In this document: in pieces, positions 8,971-16,543 of the stretch
Position numbering within the stretch: position 1 is the first letter of the stretch
Layout of the letters: each line of letters begins with the position of its first letter
DNA from: Ignavibacteriales bacterium
GTDB taxonomy: Bacteria > Bacteroidota > Ignavibacteria > Ignavibacteriales > Ignavibacteriaceae
Reading direction: 5' to 3'
Assembly: GCA_016700155.1 (NCBI GenBank)
Contig: CP065001.1
Coordinates: 682,001 to 746,000 of the forward strand
Length of the DNA stretch: 64,000 nucleotides
Program-made: the position numbers and the translations under genes
Notes under the pieces: generated by a model
Databases searched by the model: none
Seen by the model: the letters and a program-made list of their open reading frames with translations, nothing else
Told to the model about the DNA's origin: nothing

Positions 8971-8996
8971 AAGCCGCTCAAGCAGCGGCTTTTTTA
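8971..8996 (+). terminator. Intrinsic terminator after rplS
   Basis: A six-base-pair GC-rich stem, GCCGCT paired with AGCGGC (8973-8978 and 8984-8989), has a five-base loop. It is flanked by AA before and a run of T after. It lies ten bases after the rplS stop codon and closes the ribosomal-protein operon. Confidence 0.9.
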
Positions 8997-8998
8997 TT

Positions 8999-9757
8999 AT
9001 GAAATTATTTCTTCCACAAAATATTTTTGCTGAGATCTTTCTTTCTGCTGTTAAGTCAGTTAAAGAAATTAAATCTGAATTTGCTCCATCAGCATTACTC
9101 GCTAAAAAGTTGTCTGAAGAACCCGGTTCAATCGCATTGATACCCACACTTGATTTAATTAACCATAAAGAGCTATTCATCTCTTCCGAAATTGGAATAT
9201 CATTCGATGGACCAATCTCCAACTCGATGATATATTTTAAACACGGTGATGAAGATCTTGCCGAGTTGATGTTAAGCGGTGATGTTTCGACTAACGAAGT
9301 GATACTAAGTAAAATAATTTTTAAAGAACTTTATAATCTTGATGTATCTGTTTCTCTTAATAGTTCTGGTGAAATTACTTCGGATAAAAATTTTCTTGTT
9401 ACCGGATCAGAAAATTTTCAGAAGAACCGCTTTCTGAACGGAATTACCCTTGCTGAAGAAGTAACTGAATTAATAAATGCACCTTATGTTAATTTTATCC
9501 TGGCGTCCTCATCAGAGGATAGTCTTAAACAATTTGTAAATATTTATAAGAATGATCTTGGTAATACCGAGGGACTAAATTTTGTATCTATCTTTAAAGA
9601 CCAGTCGCAGCAAGCAATGGAATTTATTGTATCAAATATCCAGCATCTTATTTTCACTTTCGATGAACAGGATATTGAGGGAATAAAACTTCTTCTCGAA
9701 CTTCCTTATTACCACGGAATAATTAAGGAAATGATCGATATAAAATTCGTTTCCTGA
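8999..9757 (+). CDS. MqnA/periplasmic-binding-fold-like protein
   Basis: This 252-residue protein has no signal peptide. The segment S-I-A-L-I-P-T-L-D-L-I near residue 45, followed by ISSEIGISFDGPISNSMIYF, resembles the N-terminal lobe of chorismate dehydratase MqnA and related solute-binding-fold enzymes. The rest is divergent and I cannot point to catalytic residues. The ATG lies just three bases after the rplS terminator and has no Shine-Dalgarno, so the transcript would have to be leaderless, arise by read-through, or start at another codon. Function is unproven; the fold call is tentative. Confidence 0.55.
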   Translation: MKLFLPQNIFAEIFLSAVKSVKEIKSEFAPSALLAKKLSEEPGSIALIPTLDLINHKELFISSEIGISFDGPISNSMIYFKHGDEDLAELMLSGDVSTNEVILSKIIFKELYNLDVSVSLNSSGEITSDKNFLVTGSENFQKNRFLNGITLAEEVTELINAPYVNFILASSSEDSLKQFVNIYKNDLGNTEGLNFVSIFKDQSQQAMEFIVSNIQHLIFTFDEQDIEGIKLLLELPYYHGIIKEMIDIKFVS

Positions 9758-9760
9758 TTT

Positions 9761-10915
9761 TTATTTCAGCAAAATCATTTTCCGAGTTTCTGTAAATTCA
9801 CCAACCTGTAGTTTGTAAAAATAGATGCCGGATACCAGATCACTGATCCCGGATGAAGAATTAAATTCAATTTCATATTTACCGGCAGGTTTTATTTCAT
9901 CAATCAGAACGGCAATTTCATTCCCAAGTACATAATAAATTTTTAAAGTTTGCCGGCTGGTGATTGAAGACTGCCAACTGATGGTAGTTGACGGGTTAAA
10001 AGGATTCGGATAATTCTGATATAAAATAAATCCTTTTGGATTTTCAACAGGTACTTCAACATTGCTGACAGGATTCCATCCGGCAAGTCTTGTCCACAAC
10101 CACCACGCAGCATAGGCTTTTAAATTACCGTTAAGAGGCTGGCTGTGTGCTGCTGAACACTGATACCAGTCAACATTAAGAGTGTGAGTGTTCTGCCAAT
10201 CAGTTGCCCAGTTCTTATCAAGACTTCCGTTGTTATCACTGTCGTAATCACAATTATCATTTGCATCTCTATCCAGAAAATAATTTCCGTCAGGGTCGTA
10301 TGATTCAATATCATTGAAGTCATAAAGTATTTTATTATTGGTAATACAATAATTTCTTATCTGCTGGTTTCGCTGATGAAGGTTTCCTGTTAATCCTGAA
10401 CCATCAAGGTGTCCGGTCATATAAACAAATTTTACATTTGGAAAATCATTCTCCAAGCCTGTCATAAGATTTAAATAAGTGTTTATGTCAGTCTCAGTTG
10501 CGCTGCTTACCTGTCCGCACCACGACCATATAACAACATTAACATCGCTGTTTGCGGAATTGTTAAGATAATTTCTTGTCGCTGTTGCCCAGGCAGTTCT
10601 GTCAGGATTACCCAGATCTGAAGCACCAGGAAAAGCATTGTCATCTATATCTAACGCGCCGTTTGTTCCGCCTTCATTGAATGCAAACTTGACACCTTTC
10701 CAGTTTTCCAATCCATCCATTCCCGTGATTATCTGGCTGCCGTGAGATGTATGCCCGTAAGCAATGTGCAGTTTTGCTTTTGCTGAATCTATCCATGCAT
10801 CTTGTAGTAGCGAAAGTTTTGCAGTTGAATGATCCGCAATTATTGATTGTTGAGCTGAATTTTTAACGATGAATGTGAAGCAGATCAAAACAACTAAAAG
10901 TATTAATCGTTTCAT
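9761..10915 (-). CDS. Secreted protein with type IX sorting domain
   Basis: I start this gene at the ATG at 10915 (MKRLILLVVLICFTFIVKNSAQQ), a textbook signal peptide, giving 384 residues; an in-frame upstream ATG at 10954 would add 13 residues before it. The C-terminal 85 residues start with NYPNPFNPSTTISW and end in FTETRKMILLK, the T9SS type A sorting domain, so it is exported through the outer membrane. The middle region (AYGHTSHGSQIITGMDGLE, VVIWSWCGQVSS, YMTGHLDGSG) may be an SGNH-hydrolase-like fold, a weak guess. It converges with the preceding gene, three bases apart. An 11-bp inverted repeat covers its ribosome-binding region. Confidence 0.88.
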   Translation of the reverse strand: MKRLILLVVLICFTFIVKNSAQQSIIADHSTAKLSLLQDAWIDSAKAKLHIAYGHTSHGSQIITGMDGLENWKGVKFAFNEGGTNGALDIDDNAFPGASDLGNPDRTAWATATRNYLNNSANSDVNVVIWSWCGQVSSATETDINTYLNLMTGLENDFPNVKFVYMTGHLDGSGLTGNLHQRNQQIRNYCITNNKILYDFNDIESYDPDGNYFLDRDANDNCDYDSDNNGSLDKNWATDWQNTHTLNVDWYQCSAAHSQPLNGNLKAYAAWWLWTRLAGWNPVSNVEVPVENPKGFILYQNYPNPFNPSTTISWQSSITSRQTLKIYYVLGNEIAVLIDEIKPAGKYEIEFNSSSGISDLVSGIYFYKLQVGEFTETRKMILLK

Positions 10916-11006
10916 TTTGTAATCCTGTTTGATGTTAATGAGATATAAAATCAAACAGGATGCCGTGTTAATAAATATCAGTTAATTGTATAGAAGGAGG
11001 AAGAGA
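10896..11006. repeat. 111-bp direct repeat, copy A
   Basis: This segment is identical, base for base by eye, to 12145-12255 and in the same orientation. Imperfect similarity continues for about 55 bp further right. Copy A covers the first six or seven codons and the 5' leader of the T9SS cargo gene. The two copies flank the Bro-N gene at 11140-11970. Confidence 0.9.
10923..10960 (-). promoter_or_regulatory. Hairpin over the leader of the T9SS cargo gene
   Basis: A perfect 11-bp inverted repeat (10923-10933 with 10950-10960) encloses a 16-base loop. On the minus strand the descending arm contains AGGA, the only Shine-Dalgarno-like sequence in front of the ATG at 10915. A folded leader would therefore hide the ribosome site. 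This may be a translational control element; no regulator is identified. Confidence 0.5.
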
Positions 11007-11139
11007 ATAGAAATTCAAAGTGATATTGCTGTTAAGATTTGATGTTTGGCAAGTGTGTTCAAATGTTATGTATTATTTACTAAAGTAAAAATAGGGAAAT
11101 TGCATTTTTTAAGTGGATAATGATTTTACCAAAATATTA

Positions 11140-11970
11140 TTATTTCAATCTTCTTTTTTTCTTTTCCGATAGCTGCTGATAATTTTCTTTTGAGACAACT
11201 TTTTTCCCTGTTTCTTTTTCGAGAGCTTCTCTTGCATCACCGGCAATTTTCCCGCCTTTGTTTGCCGCCGATTTATTTTCAGGAAATCCCTGTGCATTTA
11301 TATTTCTTGCTATTTCAGTTGTTGACGCTTCACCGAGCATGGTAAAAATCAATTCAAGATCGTTCATATGATCACGTAGATTCTCACCTTTACCCGGCAG
11401 ACTTTTAACAACTTTATATTCTGAAGGGGTTAATCCGAATGTTGCCTTGCTGATTTCCGCAGTAAGAATAGCGAATTCAATTTTTTCTTTTACTCCTCTT
11501 TTTTTCCATTCTTCGGTGAGCTCATCTCTTATTGCAATGCCACGAATTCGTTTTTCAATCCATTCATCACTGTAACCTTTCGCTTTGTAAATCTGCCGCA
11601 TCCTTTTAGAAGCAAGTTCAGGGTTTTCTATCTCTTCAAGTCGTTCATATCCCACTCTTGCAAGCCATCTTTTGAATGGTTCAGCTTTGGGGGAGGGGAT
11701 AGACTGAATAATTCTCAGTAATCCCTCAACATCTGAACAATTAACCTTTTGCCTTCCTCCCGTCGTTTCTAATTCAAGGGGGGTGACAATTTGTCCCCAC
11801 CCTTTGGATAATTCTTCGTCCCGTTTTCTCATCTTTTTAATATAGTCTGTCGGATTTGATGTATCCGTTAATGCCTCAACAACATCTGCGACAGAGAAAT
11901 ACCATTTTTGATCTTCTTCATTCCAGACCGAACGAATTTTTTTTGATTCAAAAAGTTTTATGTTGCTCAT
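11140..11970 (-). CDS. Bro-N domain (phage antirepressor-like) protein
   Basis: This 276-residue protein starts with a BRO N-terminal domain (about residues 1-105: KIRSVWNEEDQKWYFSVADVVEALTDTSNPTDYIKKMRKRD, then GRQKVNCSDVEGLLRIIQSIPSPKAEPFKRWLARVGYERLEE). The second half is the conserved region of the BRO/DinD-like family found in Bacteroidota (YKAKGYSDEWIEKRIRGIAIRDELTEEW, then ITAEI...FGLTPSEYK) and ends in a Lys/Arg-rich tail. Bro-N proteins bind DNA and usually belong to phages or other mobile elements. The gene is alone, flanked by a 111-bp direct repeat, which suggests it entered this locus by recombination. Confidence 0.85.
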   Translation of the reverse strand: MSNIKLFESKKIRSVWNEEDQKWYFSVADVVEALTDTSNPTDYIKKMRKRDEELSKGWGQIVTPLELETTGGRQKVNCSDVEGLLRIIQSIPSPKAEPFKRWLARVGYERLEEIENPELASKRMRQIYKAKGYSDEWIEKRIRGIAIRDELTEEWKKRGVKEKIEFAILTAEISKATFGLTPSEYKVVKSLPGKGENLRDHMNDLELIFTMLGEASTTEIARNINAQGFPENKSAANKGGKIAGDAREALEKETGKKVVSKENYQQLSEKKKRRLK

Positions 11971-12448
11971 GGTTTACCTGAATTAGTGTTAATCCTGCAC
12001 ATGCATATTTTAAGTGAAGTGCGAATTTGATTTCGGTTGCTTATTTAATGTGATTATAATTTAATAAAAGTAAGTAACTATTTCTTAAATAATAGCAGTA
12101 TCATAAATAAAAGTACGTTGTGAGAATGGGGGTATTAACACACGAAAAGTATTAATCGTTTCATTTTGTAATCCTGTTTGATGTTAATGAGATATAAAAT
12201 CAAACAGGATGCCGTGTTAATAAATATCAGTTAATTGTATAGAAGGAGGAAGAGATTAGAAATTCAAAGTAATATTGCTGTTAAGATTTGGTTTTTAGCA
12301 AGTATGTTGAATTATCATGTATTTATTACAATTGTAAAAAGTGAATCGATTTTACTTTTTAAGAATCTGTAATTGTCTAGATAACAAAAATGAAGTTTAT
12401 TGAAAATCTCGATTTATACCTGCCGTGTTGAATAATGAAACTTTAATT
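11971..12448. other. Intergenic region with truncated gene start
   Basis: No complete gene is visible in these 478 bases. The region contains repeat copy B and, within it, an orphan copy of the first few codons and leader of the T9SS cargo gene (ATG complement at 12164), after which similarity stops abruptly. It probably also carries the promoter of the Bro-N gene. Confidence 0.7.
12145..12255. repeat. 111-bp direct repeat, copy B
   Basis: This is identical to 10896-11006, including the 11-bp inverted repeat (12172-12182 with 12199-12209). The truncated signal-peptide start of the T9SS gene is also present and leads into unrelated sequence to the left. This copy appears to be a remnant of a duplicated gene start. 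Confidence 0.9.
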
Positions 12449-13888
12449 CTAGTAGCAAAGTTGGTTTAACAATTCATCGGCAGTACTATTCCTTAGCTCT
12501 TTCGCTTTTGTTAAATCTAAACACCCCTTCATTTTATTTCCTAAACTATATTGAGCAAGTCCACGTTTCAAATATGCTTCAGAACAATTTGTGTCAATTT
12601 CAATTGCTTTTGTGAAATCCTCCAAGGCACCATTATAGTCAGCCATATTAAATTTGCATCCGCCTCTAGATAGATATATAGCTGGATTAGTTTTGTCTAG
12701 TTCCAGTGCCAAATTAAAATCTTCTAATGCTGCATGATATTTTTCAAGCCTCAATTTTGCTATTCCTCGATTTTGGTAAATTCTTGATTCTTTCGGATTA
12801 ATAGATATTGCTTTACTATAATCATTAATCGCACCTATAAAATCATTTCTATCAGCTTTTGCCATTGCTCTTGTTTCATAAGCTAGAAAAACGTTTGGAT
12901 TCAAATCTATTGCTTTGTTCAAATCTTGAATTGTGCCTAAATTATCGTTAAGAGCGAATTTACACGCAGCTCGTTTTAAAAATGTATCATAGTCATTTGG
13001 ATTTAATCTTATAGAGACATTAAAATCTAGTATTGCTCCTTCATAATCTTTAACCATAGATTTTAAATAACCACTTTTCGTATAGATTTCCCAATCATTA
13101 TGGTGATTGCTCAAGAACATAGTTACATACTCAATTGCTTCATAAAATTTTTCATTTAATATTAAATTTTCAACTTTAAGTAAAAAATCTAAACCTTTGT
13201 TTTTTCTCTTCACCCATTCCTTATACAGGTCTAGTACTATATTTATTGGAATTGCAAAATTTAGATTTTGACCACCACTTGCACTACTTGAACTAATACC
13301 TAAGAGTTCGCCCGATTGATTAACAATTGCACCCCCACTGCTTCCGTGCGAGATACTAGCAGTAATTTGTAAATGATTTATTCCCGTCCCTTCAAATTCT
13401 CGAAAGCCACTGACAATTCCTTCAGATATTGTATTTTCAAATCCTAACGGACTGCCAATAGCATATATTCGCTGACCAATCTGTATTCTTTTTGCGGAGC
13501 CTATTTTTATTTTAGGAGAGTTTTTTATACTTGTCTCAAGAACTGCTATGTCCTTTTTTACATCAATGCCCAAGATACCTTTCAGGGGATAGAAAATATC
13601 TTTATGTTTAAGCTCAATTCGATAACAGCCATTAACAAGATGATAATTTGTTATTATATGACATTTATCATTTAAAATAACTCCGCTACCTTGTTTAATA
13701 ATAGTGTTATCATAATCATATCCATATAAAACTACTAATGAACCTACAACTCCATCAAAAACTTTTGATGCGTCAGAAGATTGACCGAACAGACGTTGTA
13801 TAAACAAAAAAAATAATAAAATGACAATCAGGGGCCCTCTTACAAAAACGAAATCCAAAGAAAAAAAATTTAGTCGACTGTATACCAT
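12449..13888 (-). CDS. Trypsin-like serine protease with TPR repeats
   Basis: This 479-residue protein has an N-terminal membrane or signal segment (about residues 18-35), then an S1C-type chymotrypsin-fold protease domain to about residue 230. The triad can be placed at His83 (TNYHLV), Asp113 (KKDIAVL) and Ser184 (HGSSGGAIVN). The C-terminal half (about 235-470) is a row of tetratricopeptide repeats with the FNLALELDKTNPAIYLSRG style. The domain layout is like HtrA/DegP without PDZ domains, with TPRs in their place as the likely substrate- or partner-binding part. It is followed 117 bp upstream by a TIR-like gene on the same strand. Confidence 0.88.
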   Translation of the reverse strand: MVYSRLNFFSLDFVFVRGPLIVILLFFLFIQRLFGQSSDASKVFDGVVGSLVVLYGYDYDNTIIKQGSGVILNDKCHIITNYHLVNGCYRIELKHKDIFYPLKGILGIDVKKDIAVLETSIKNSPKIKIGSAKRIQIGQRIYAIGSPLGFENTISEGIVSGFREFEGTGINHLQITASISHGSSGGAIVNQSGELLGISSSSASGGQNLNFAIPINIVLDLYKEWVKRKNKGLDFLLKVENLILNEKFYEAIEYVTMFLSNHHNDWEIYTKSGYLKSMVKDYEGAILDFNVSIRLNPNDYDTFLKRAACKFALNDNLGTIQDLNKAIDLNPNVFLAYETRAMAKADRNDFIGAINDYSKAISINPKESRIYQNRGIAKLRLEKYHAALEDFNLALELDKTNPAIYLSRGGCKFNMADYNGALEDFTKAIEIDTNCSEAYLKRGLAQYSLGNKMKGCLDLTKAKELRNSTADELLNQLCY

Positions 13889-14005
13889 AGTTACCTCATT
13901 TAAGTGTATTATTCAACTGCTGCTTAGTTAGTGGGTTGACTATATATTTCAAATAAATTCTTTTTCTAAAAGACAATATTTACTTAATAATTGATTTGAA
14001 AAGCG

Positions 14006-14806
14006 TTAAAAAAAATCAGGTAAATTCTTTCGCCTCAATAATAATTCATCTTGTGTTATCAATTTCATCATATACAATACATCGTTACCAAGGCTTGTCC
14101 AATAGTATGAGTATTCCACTTGCTTACGACCATTATTATCTCGGGAAATAGTATTTAATCCTAATAACCCAGCATTACATAGATTTTTGATTCCCAAAAC
14201 ATCTTTTTCAAATGAACTATTCTGTTCTTCGTTCTCTGATTCTATTGTAAAATGACTAACACTATATTGTTTAATGACTACTTCAAAATCGTAAGGCCCA
14301 AGTGACATTCTTGCTTTTTTAATTACCTTTTCTAAATCAATATTATACATTTTAATTGCTTCAACTATCCATTTTGCCAACTCAATACTTGAAGCTTTAA
14401 GATTTTCTTTATTGTATTTAAAAAATATTAAGTCTTTTGTGTCAAATGTTGGGTTGTAATCTTTGTCAGCTATCAAAATTTGTCTTTGAATGGGTTGCGT
14501 CGCGTGTGCAATCCCCATTTCGTAAAATACATTTGGATTTTGATCGGTTAATACCCCCATATTAATTTGTGCTGTCATTAAATGTTGAAGTACGTTAATC
14601 CATCCACAGGTAGTTGCCCGATCTTCTTTTGTTCTAAAAGCAAAAAGTTTTTCATGATCTTCTGAAAATTTTAAGATTTCATTAGCATGTTCAACTGAAG
14701 TATTAATTAAGTCATTAAAAATAAAGTCATATTTAACTGCAAATGGCATAATCACAAAAATTTTTTTATGGTCAATACCGGGACTTTTAAAATTATACGG
14801 GTACAT
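14006..14806 (-). CDS. TIR-like / nucleoside deoxyribosyltransferase-fold protein
   Basis: This 266-residue protein has an N-terminal Rossmann-like domain. K-K-I-F-V-I-M-P-F appears near residue 14, then M-G-V-L-T-D-Q-N-P-N-V-F-Y-E-M-G-I-A-H-A near residues 78-97. The N-V-F-Y-E-M-G-x-A-H-A segment is the hallmark of proteins annotated as TIR-like or nucleoside 2-deoxyribosyltransferase-like, with the Glu as the probable catalytic residue. The C-terminal 100 residues look like a winged-helix or unknown domain. Such proteins are common in accessory and defence islands, but no known system is recognised here. It sits between the protease-TPR gene and serA. Confidence 0.65.
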   Translation of the reverse strand: MYPYNFKSPGIDHKKIFVIMPFAVKYDFIFNDLINTSVEHANEILKFSEDHEKLFAFRTKEDRATTCGWINVLQHLMTAQINMGVLTDQNPNVFYEMGIAHATQPIQRQILIADKDYNPTFDTKDLIFFKYNKENLKASSIELAKWIVEAIKMYNIDLEKVIKKARMSLGPYDFEVVIKQYSVSHFTIESENEEQNSSFEKDVLGIKNLCNAGLLGLNTISRDNNGRKQVEYSYYWTSLGNDVLYMMKLITQDELLLRRKNLPDFF

Positions 14807-14839
14807 TTAGCACCAAATGTTTTGTTTATTTTTAAAAGT

Positions 14840-14871
14840 AATTATGGCGATCCATTAGAATCGCCATAATT
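14840..14871 (-). terminator. Hairpin after the phosphoglycerate dehydrogenase-like gene
   Basis: A perfect 12-bp inverted repeat (AATTATGGCGAT with ATCGCCATAATT) has an eight-base loop. It starts eleven bases beyond the stop codon of the minus-strand dehydrogenase gene. The T tract on the minus strand is short, so termination efficiency is uncertain. Confidence 0.7.
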
Positions 14872-14881
14872 ATTTTAATAT

Positions 14882-16072
14882 CTAAATCTCCACGTGACTA
14901 ACACTAATCACATTCGGATTTTCACTCATCTTTTTCAGCATATCTGCAGTTGCAGCGTTTTGTAATTTCATTGTACAGCAGGCTGCAATGCCGCCTTCAA
15001 AGATTATGTTCTCAATCTCTTCAATATTAATATTTCCTTCACGGAGAACATCAAGAATTCCTGCAAGCACGCCGGGTTTATCAAAATGTTTAACTACAAG
15101 CTGGAAGTGTGCATCGGTTATCTTTGCCCTGTTAACCCAGTGATCAATAACACCGCTGTGTACATAGTGTTTAATGATGTTCACTGTTTCTTCTGCAACT
15201 GCATCCTGTGCCTGTTCTGTTGATGCGCCGATATGATGCGTTACATAAATGTTCGGGTTGTTCTGAAGTTTAGATGAGACTTCTCCTGATTTTCCTTCCG
15301 GTTCACCTTTAAATACATCCACAGCAACTCTAATATTTTTTTCTTTTATTGCTTCAAGCAGATCGTCTTCAACAATAATATCCTGTCGTGATGTGTTAAT
15401 AAGGTAAGCACCGTTCTTCATATAACTGAACATCTGTTTGTTGAACAAACCTTTTGTCTGCGGAGTAGCAGGGAGGTGAATAGTAACAATATCACAGAGA
15501 GGTAAAAGCTGATCCATCTCGCTGAAATCTTTTATCTGAACTCCTTCAATGCGGGTAATGTCTTTTCCATAAACGTTCATCTCAAAAGCGAGTGCGCGTT
15601 TTGCAACTTCTTTACCGATGTTGCCGACACCTATTAGTCCGAGTGTTTTTCCTTTAAGTCCTTTACCTTTTGAAAATTTATCTTTGTTCCAAACACTTTT
15701 GTTAAAGTCACTAACGTTGTCAGGAATAAACCTGTCAAGTGAAAGCATAAGTCCGATAGCTAACTCAGCTACTGCGACTGCATTCATACCGGGACAATTA
15801 GTTACGTAAATTCCTTTTTTGTTTGCAGCAGAAATAGCAATGTTATTTACTCCTGAACCTGCCCTGATGATCAGGTTCAGTTTATTACTTGAGTTGATTG
15901 TTTCTTCATTTACGATTGTTGAGCGTACAATAAGTATATCAACTTCTTTCGCAGCGGCAGGAAGATCTTTTTCTCCGAGCTTTGGTTCGTAGGCAACTTC
16001 AAGATCAAGGTCTTTCATCTGCTGGATATATTTTTCGGGAAATTTATCTGCTACTAATACTTTTAGTTTCAT
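14882..16072 (-). CDS. serA: D-3-phosphoglycerate dehydrogenase-like protein with ACT domain
   Basis: This 396-residue NAD-dependent 2-hydroxyacid dehydrogenase probably catalyses the first step of serine synthesis. The dinucleotide-binding motif G-L-I-G-V-G-N-I-G lies near residue 144. The catalytic Arg-Glu-His set is visible in NTSRQDI, KGEPEG and THHIGASTEQAQ. The last 80 residues form an ACT-type regulatory domain (FDKPGVLAGILDVLREGNINIEEIENIIFEGGIA). The length matches short SerA proteins of Bacteroidota. It stands alone on the minus strand. A different 2-hydroxyacid substrate cannot be ruled out. Confidence 0.88.
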   Translation of the reverse strand: MKLKVLVADKFPEKYIQQMKDLDLEVAYEPKLGEKDLPAAAKEVDILIVRSTIVNEETINSSNKLNLIIRAGSGVNNIAISAANKKGIYVTNCPGMNAVAVAELAIGLMLSLDRFIPDNVSDFNKSVWNKDKFSKGKGLKGKTLGLIGVGNIGKEVAKRALAFEMNVYGKDITRIEGVQIKDFSEMDQLLPLCDIVTIHLPATPQTKGLFNKQMFSYMKNGAYLINTSRQDIIVEDDLLEAIKEKNIRVAVDVFKGEPEGKSGEVSSKLQNNPNIYVTHHIGASTEQAQDAVAEETVNIIKHYVHSGVIDHWVNRAKITDAHFQLVVKHFDKPGVLAGILDVLREGNINIEEIENIIFEGGIAACCTMKLQNAATADMLKKMSENPNVISVSHVEI

Positions 16073-16141
16073 AACATCCTCTGATTTTATTATTAGTAAT
16101 ATATTTCTTGTTTAAGAAATAACTTAAATACATCTGATCGC

Positions 16142-16204
16142 TGGTAGCCGCAGGCTTTAGCCTGCGAATACTCGGCTTGCGCAACCTGAAGGTTGCGGCT
16201 ACCA
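16142..16204. repeat. REP-like palindrome with two internal hairpins
   Basis: The ends are an 11-bp perfect inverted repeat (TGGTAGCCGCA, 16142-16152, with its complement at 16194-16204). Two smaller perfect hairpins nest inside: CGCAGGC-TTTA-GCCTGCG and CGCAACC-TGAA-GGTTGCG. The whole can fold as a clover-like cruciform. Sequences with the TAGCCGCAGGCTTTAGCCTGCG theme are dispersed repeats in many Bacteroidota genomes. It lies between the serA-like gene and a secreted repeat protein. Confidence 0.8.
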
Positions 16205-16212
16205 ATTTAATA

Positions 16213-16542
16213 TTACGGTTTACCGGGAAACGATTCCACGAATTTTATTTTGATATCTGGAAACGAATCAACGAACTGGATTTTTACATCCGGAAACGAA
16301 TCAACAAATTTCCATTTGCCGCATTCATCAGGGAATGATTCAACGATTTTAACTTTCAGGTCAGGAAAAGATTCCACTATCTGAACCTTAATATCTGGGA
16401 ATGAATCAACAACTTTTATTTTCCCGTAAAGTGGAAACCCATTGAATGTGCAATCTTCAAAATTAATTTTCTTATCCTGTGCATTAATTGAAATGCATGT
16501 CAGTAAAAGAAAAATCAATTGAAGTAATAAAAACTTTTTCAT
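16213..16542 (-). CDS. Secreted protein of 11-residue SFPD repeats
   Basis: The 109-residue precursor has a clear signal peptide (MKKFLLLQLIFLLLTCISINAQ). From residue 41 to the end it is six tandem 11-residue units of the form K-[IVFW]-[KQ]-[IVF]-V-[DE]-S-F-P-D-x; the third unit carries a two-residue CG insertion. Alternating hydrophobic and lysine residues suggest a small beta-structure or solenoid. There are two cysteines (31 and 74). It precedes hutU's 3' end by one base and reads in the same direction, so it may share the hutU transcript. I know no function. Confidence 0.75.
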   Translation of the reverse strand: MKKFLLLQLIFLLLTCISINAQDKKINFEDCTFNGFPLYGKIKVVDSFPDIKVQIVESFPDLKVKIVESFPDECGKWKFVDSFPDVKIQFVDSFPDIKIKFVESFPGKP

Positions 16543-16543
16543 T

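Noticed and set aside
9761..10915. SGNH hydrolase identity for the first T9SS cargo gene
   Set aside because: Only loose resemblance in two short segments; no catalytic Ser-His pair could be placed, so only the sorting domain is claimed.
12145..12255. Repeat copy B as part of an insertion sequence
   Set aside because: No transposase lies between the repeats, the flanks show no terminal inverted repeats, and the Bro-N gene is not a transposase.
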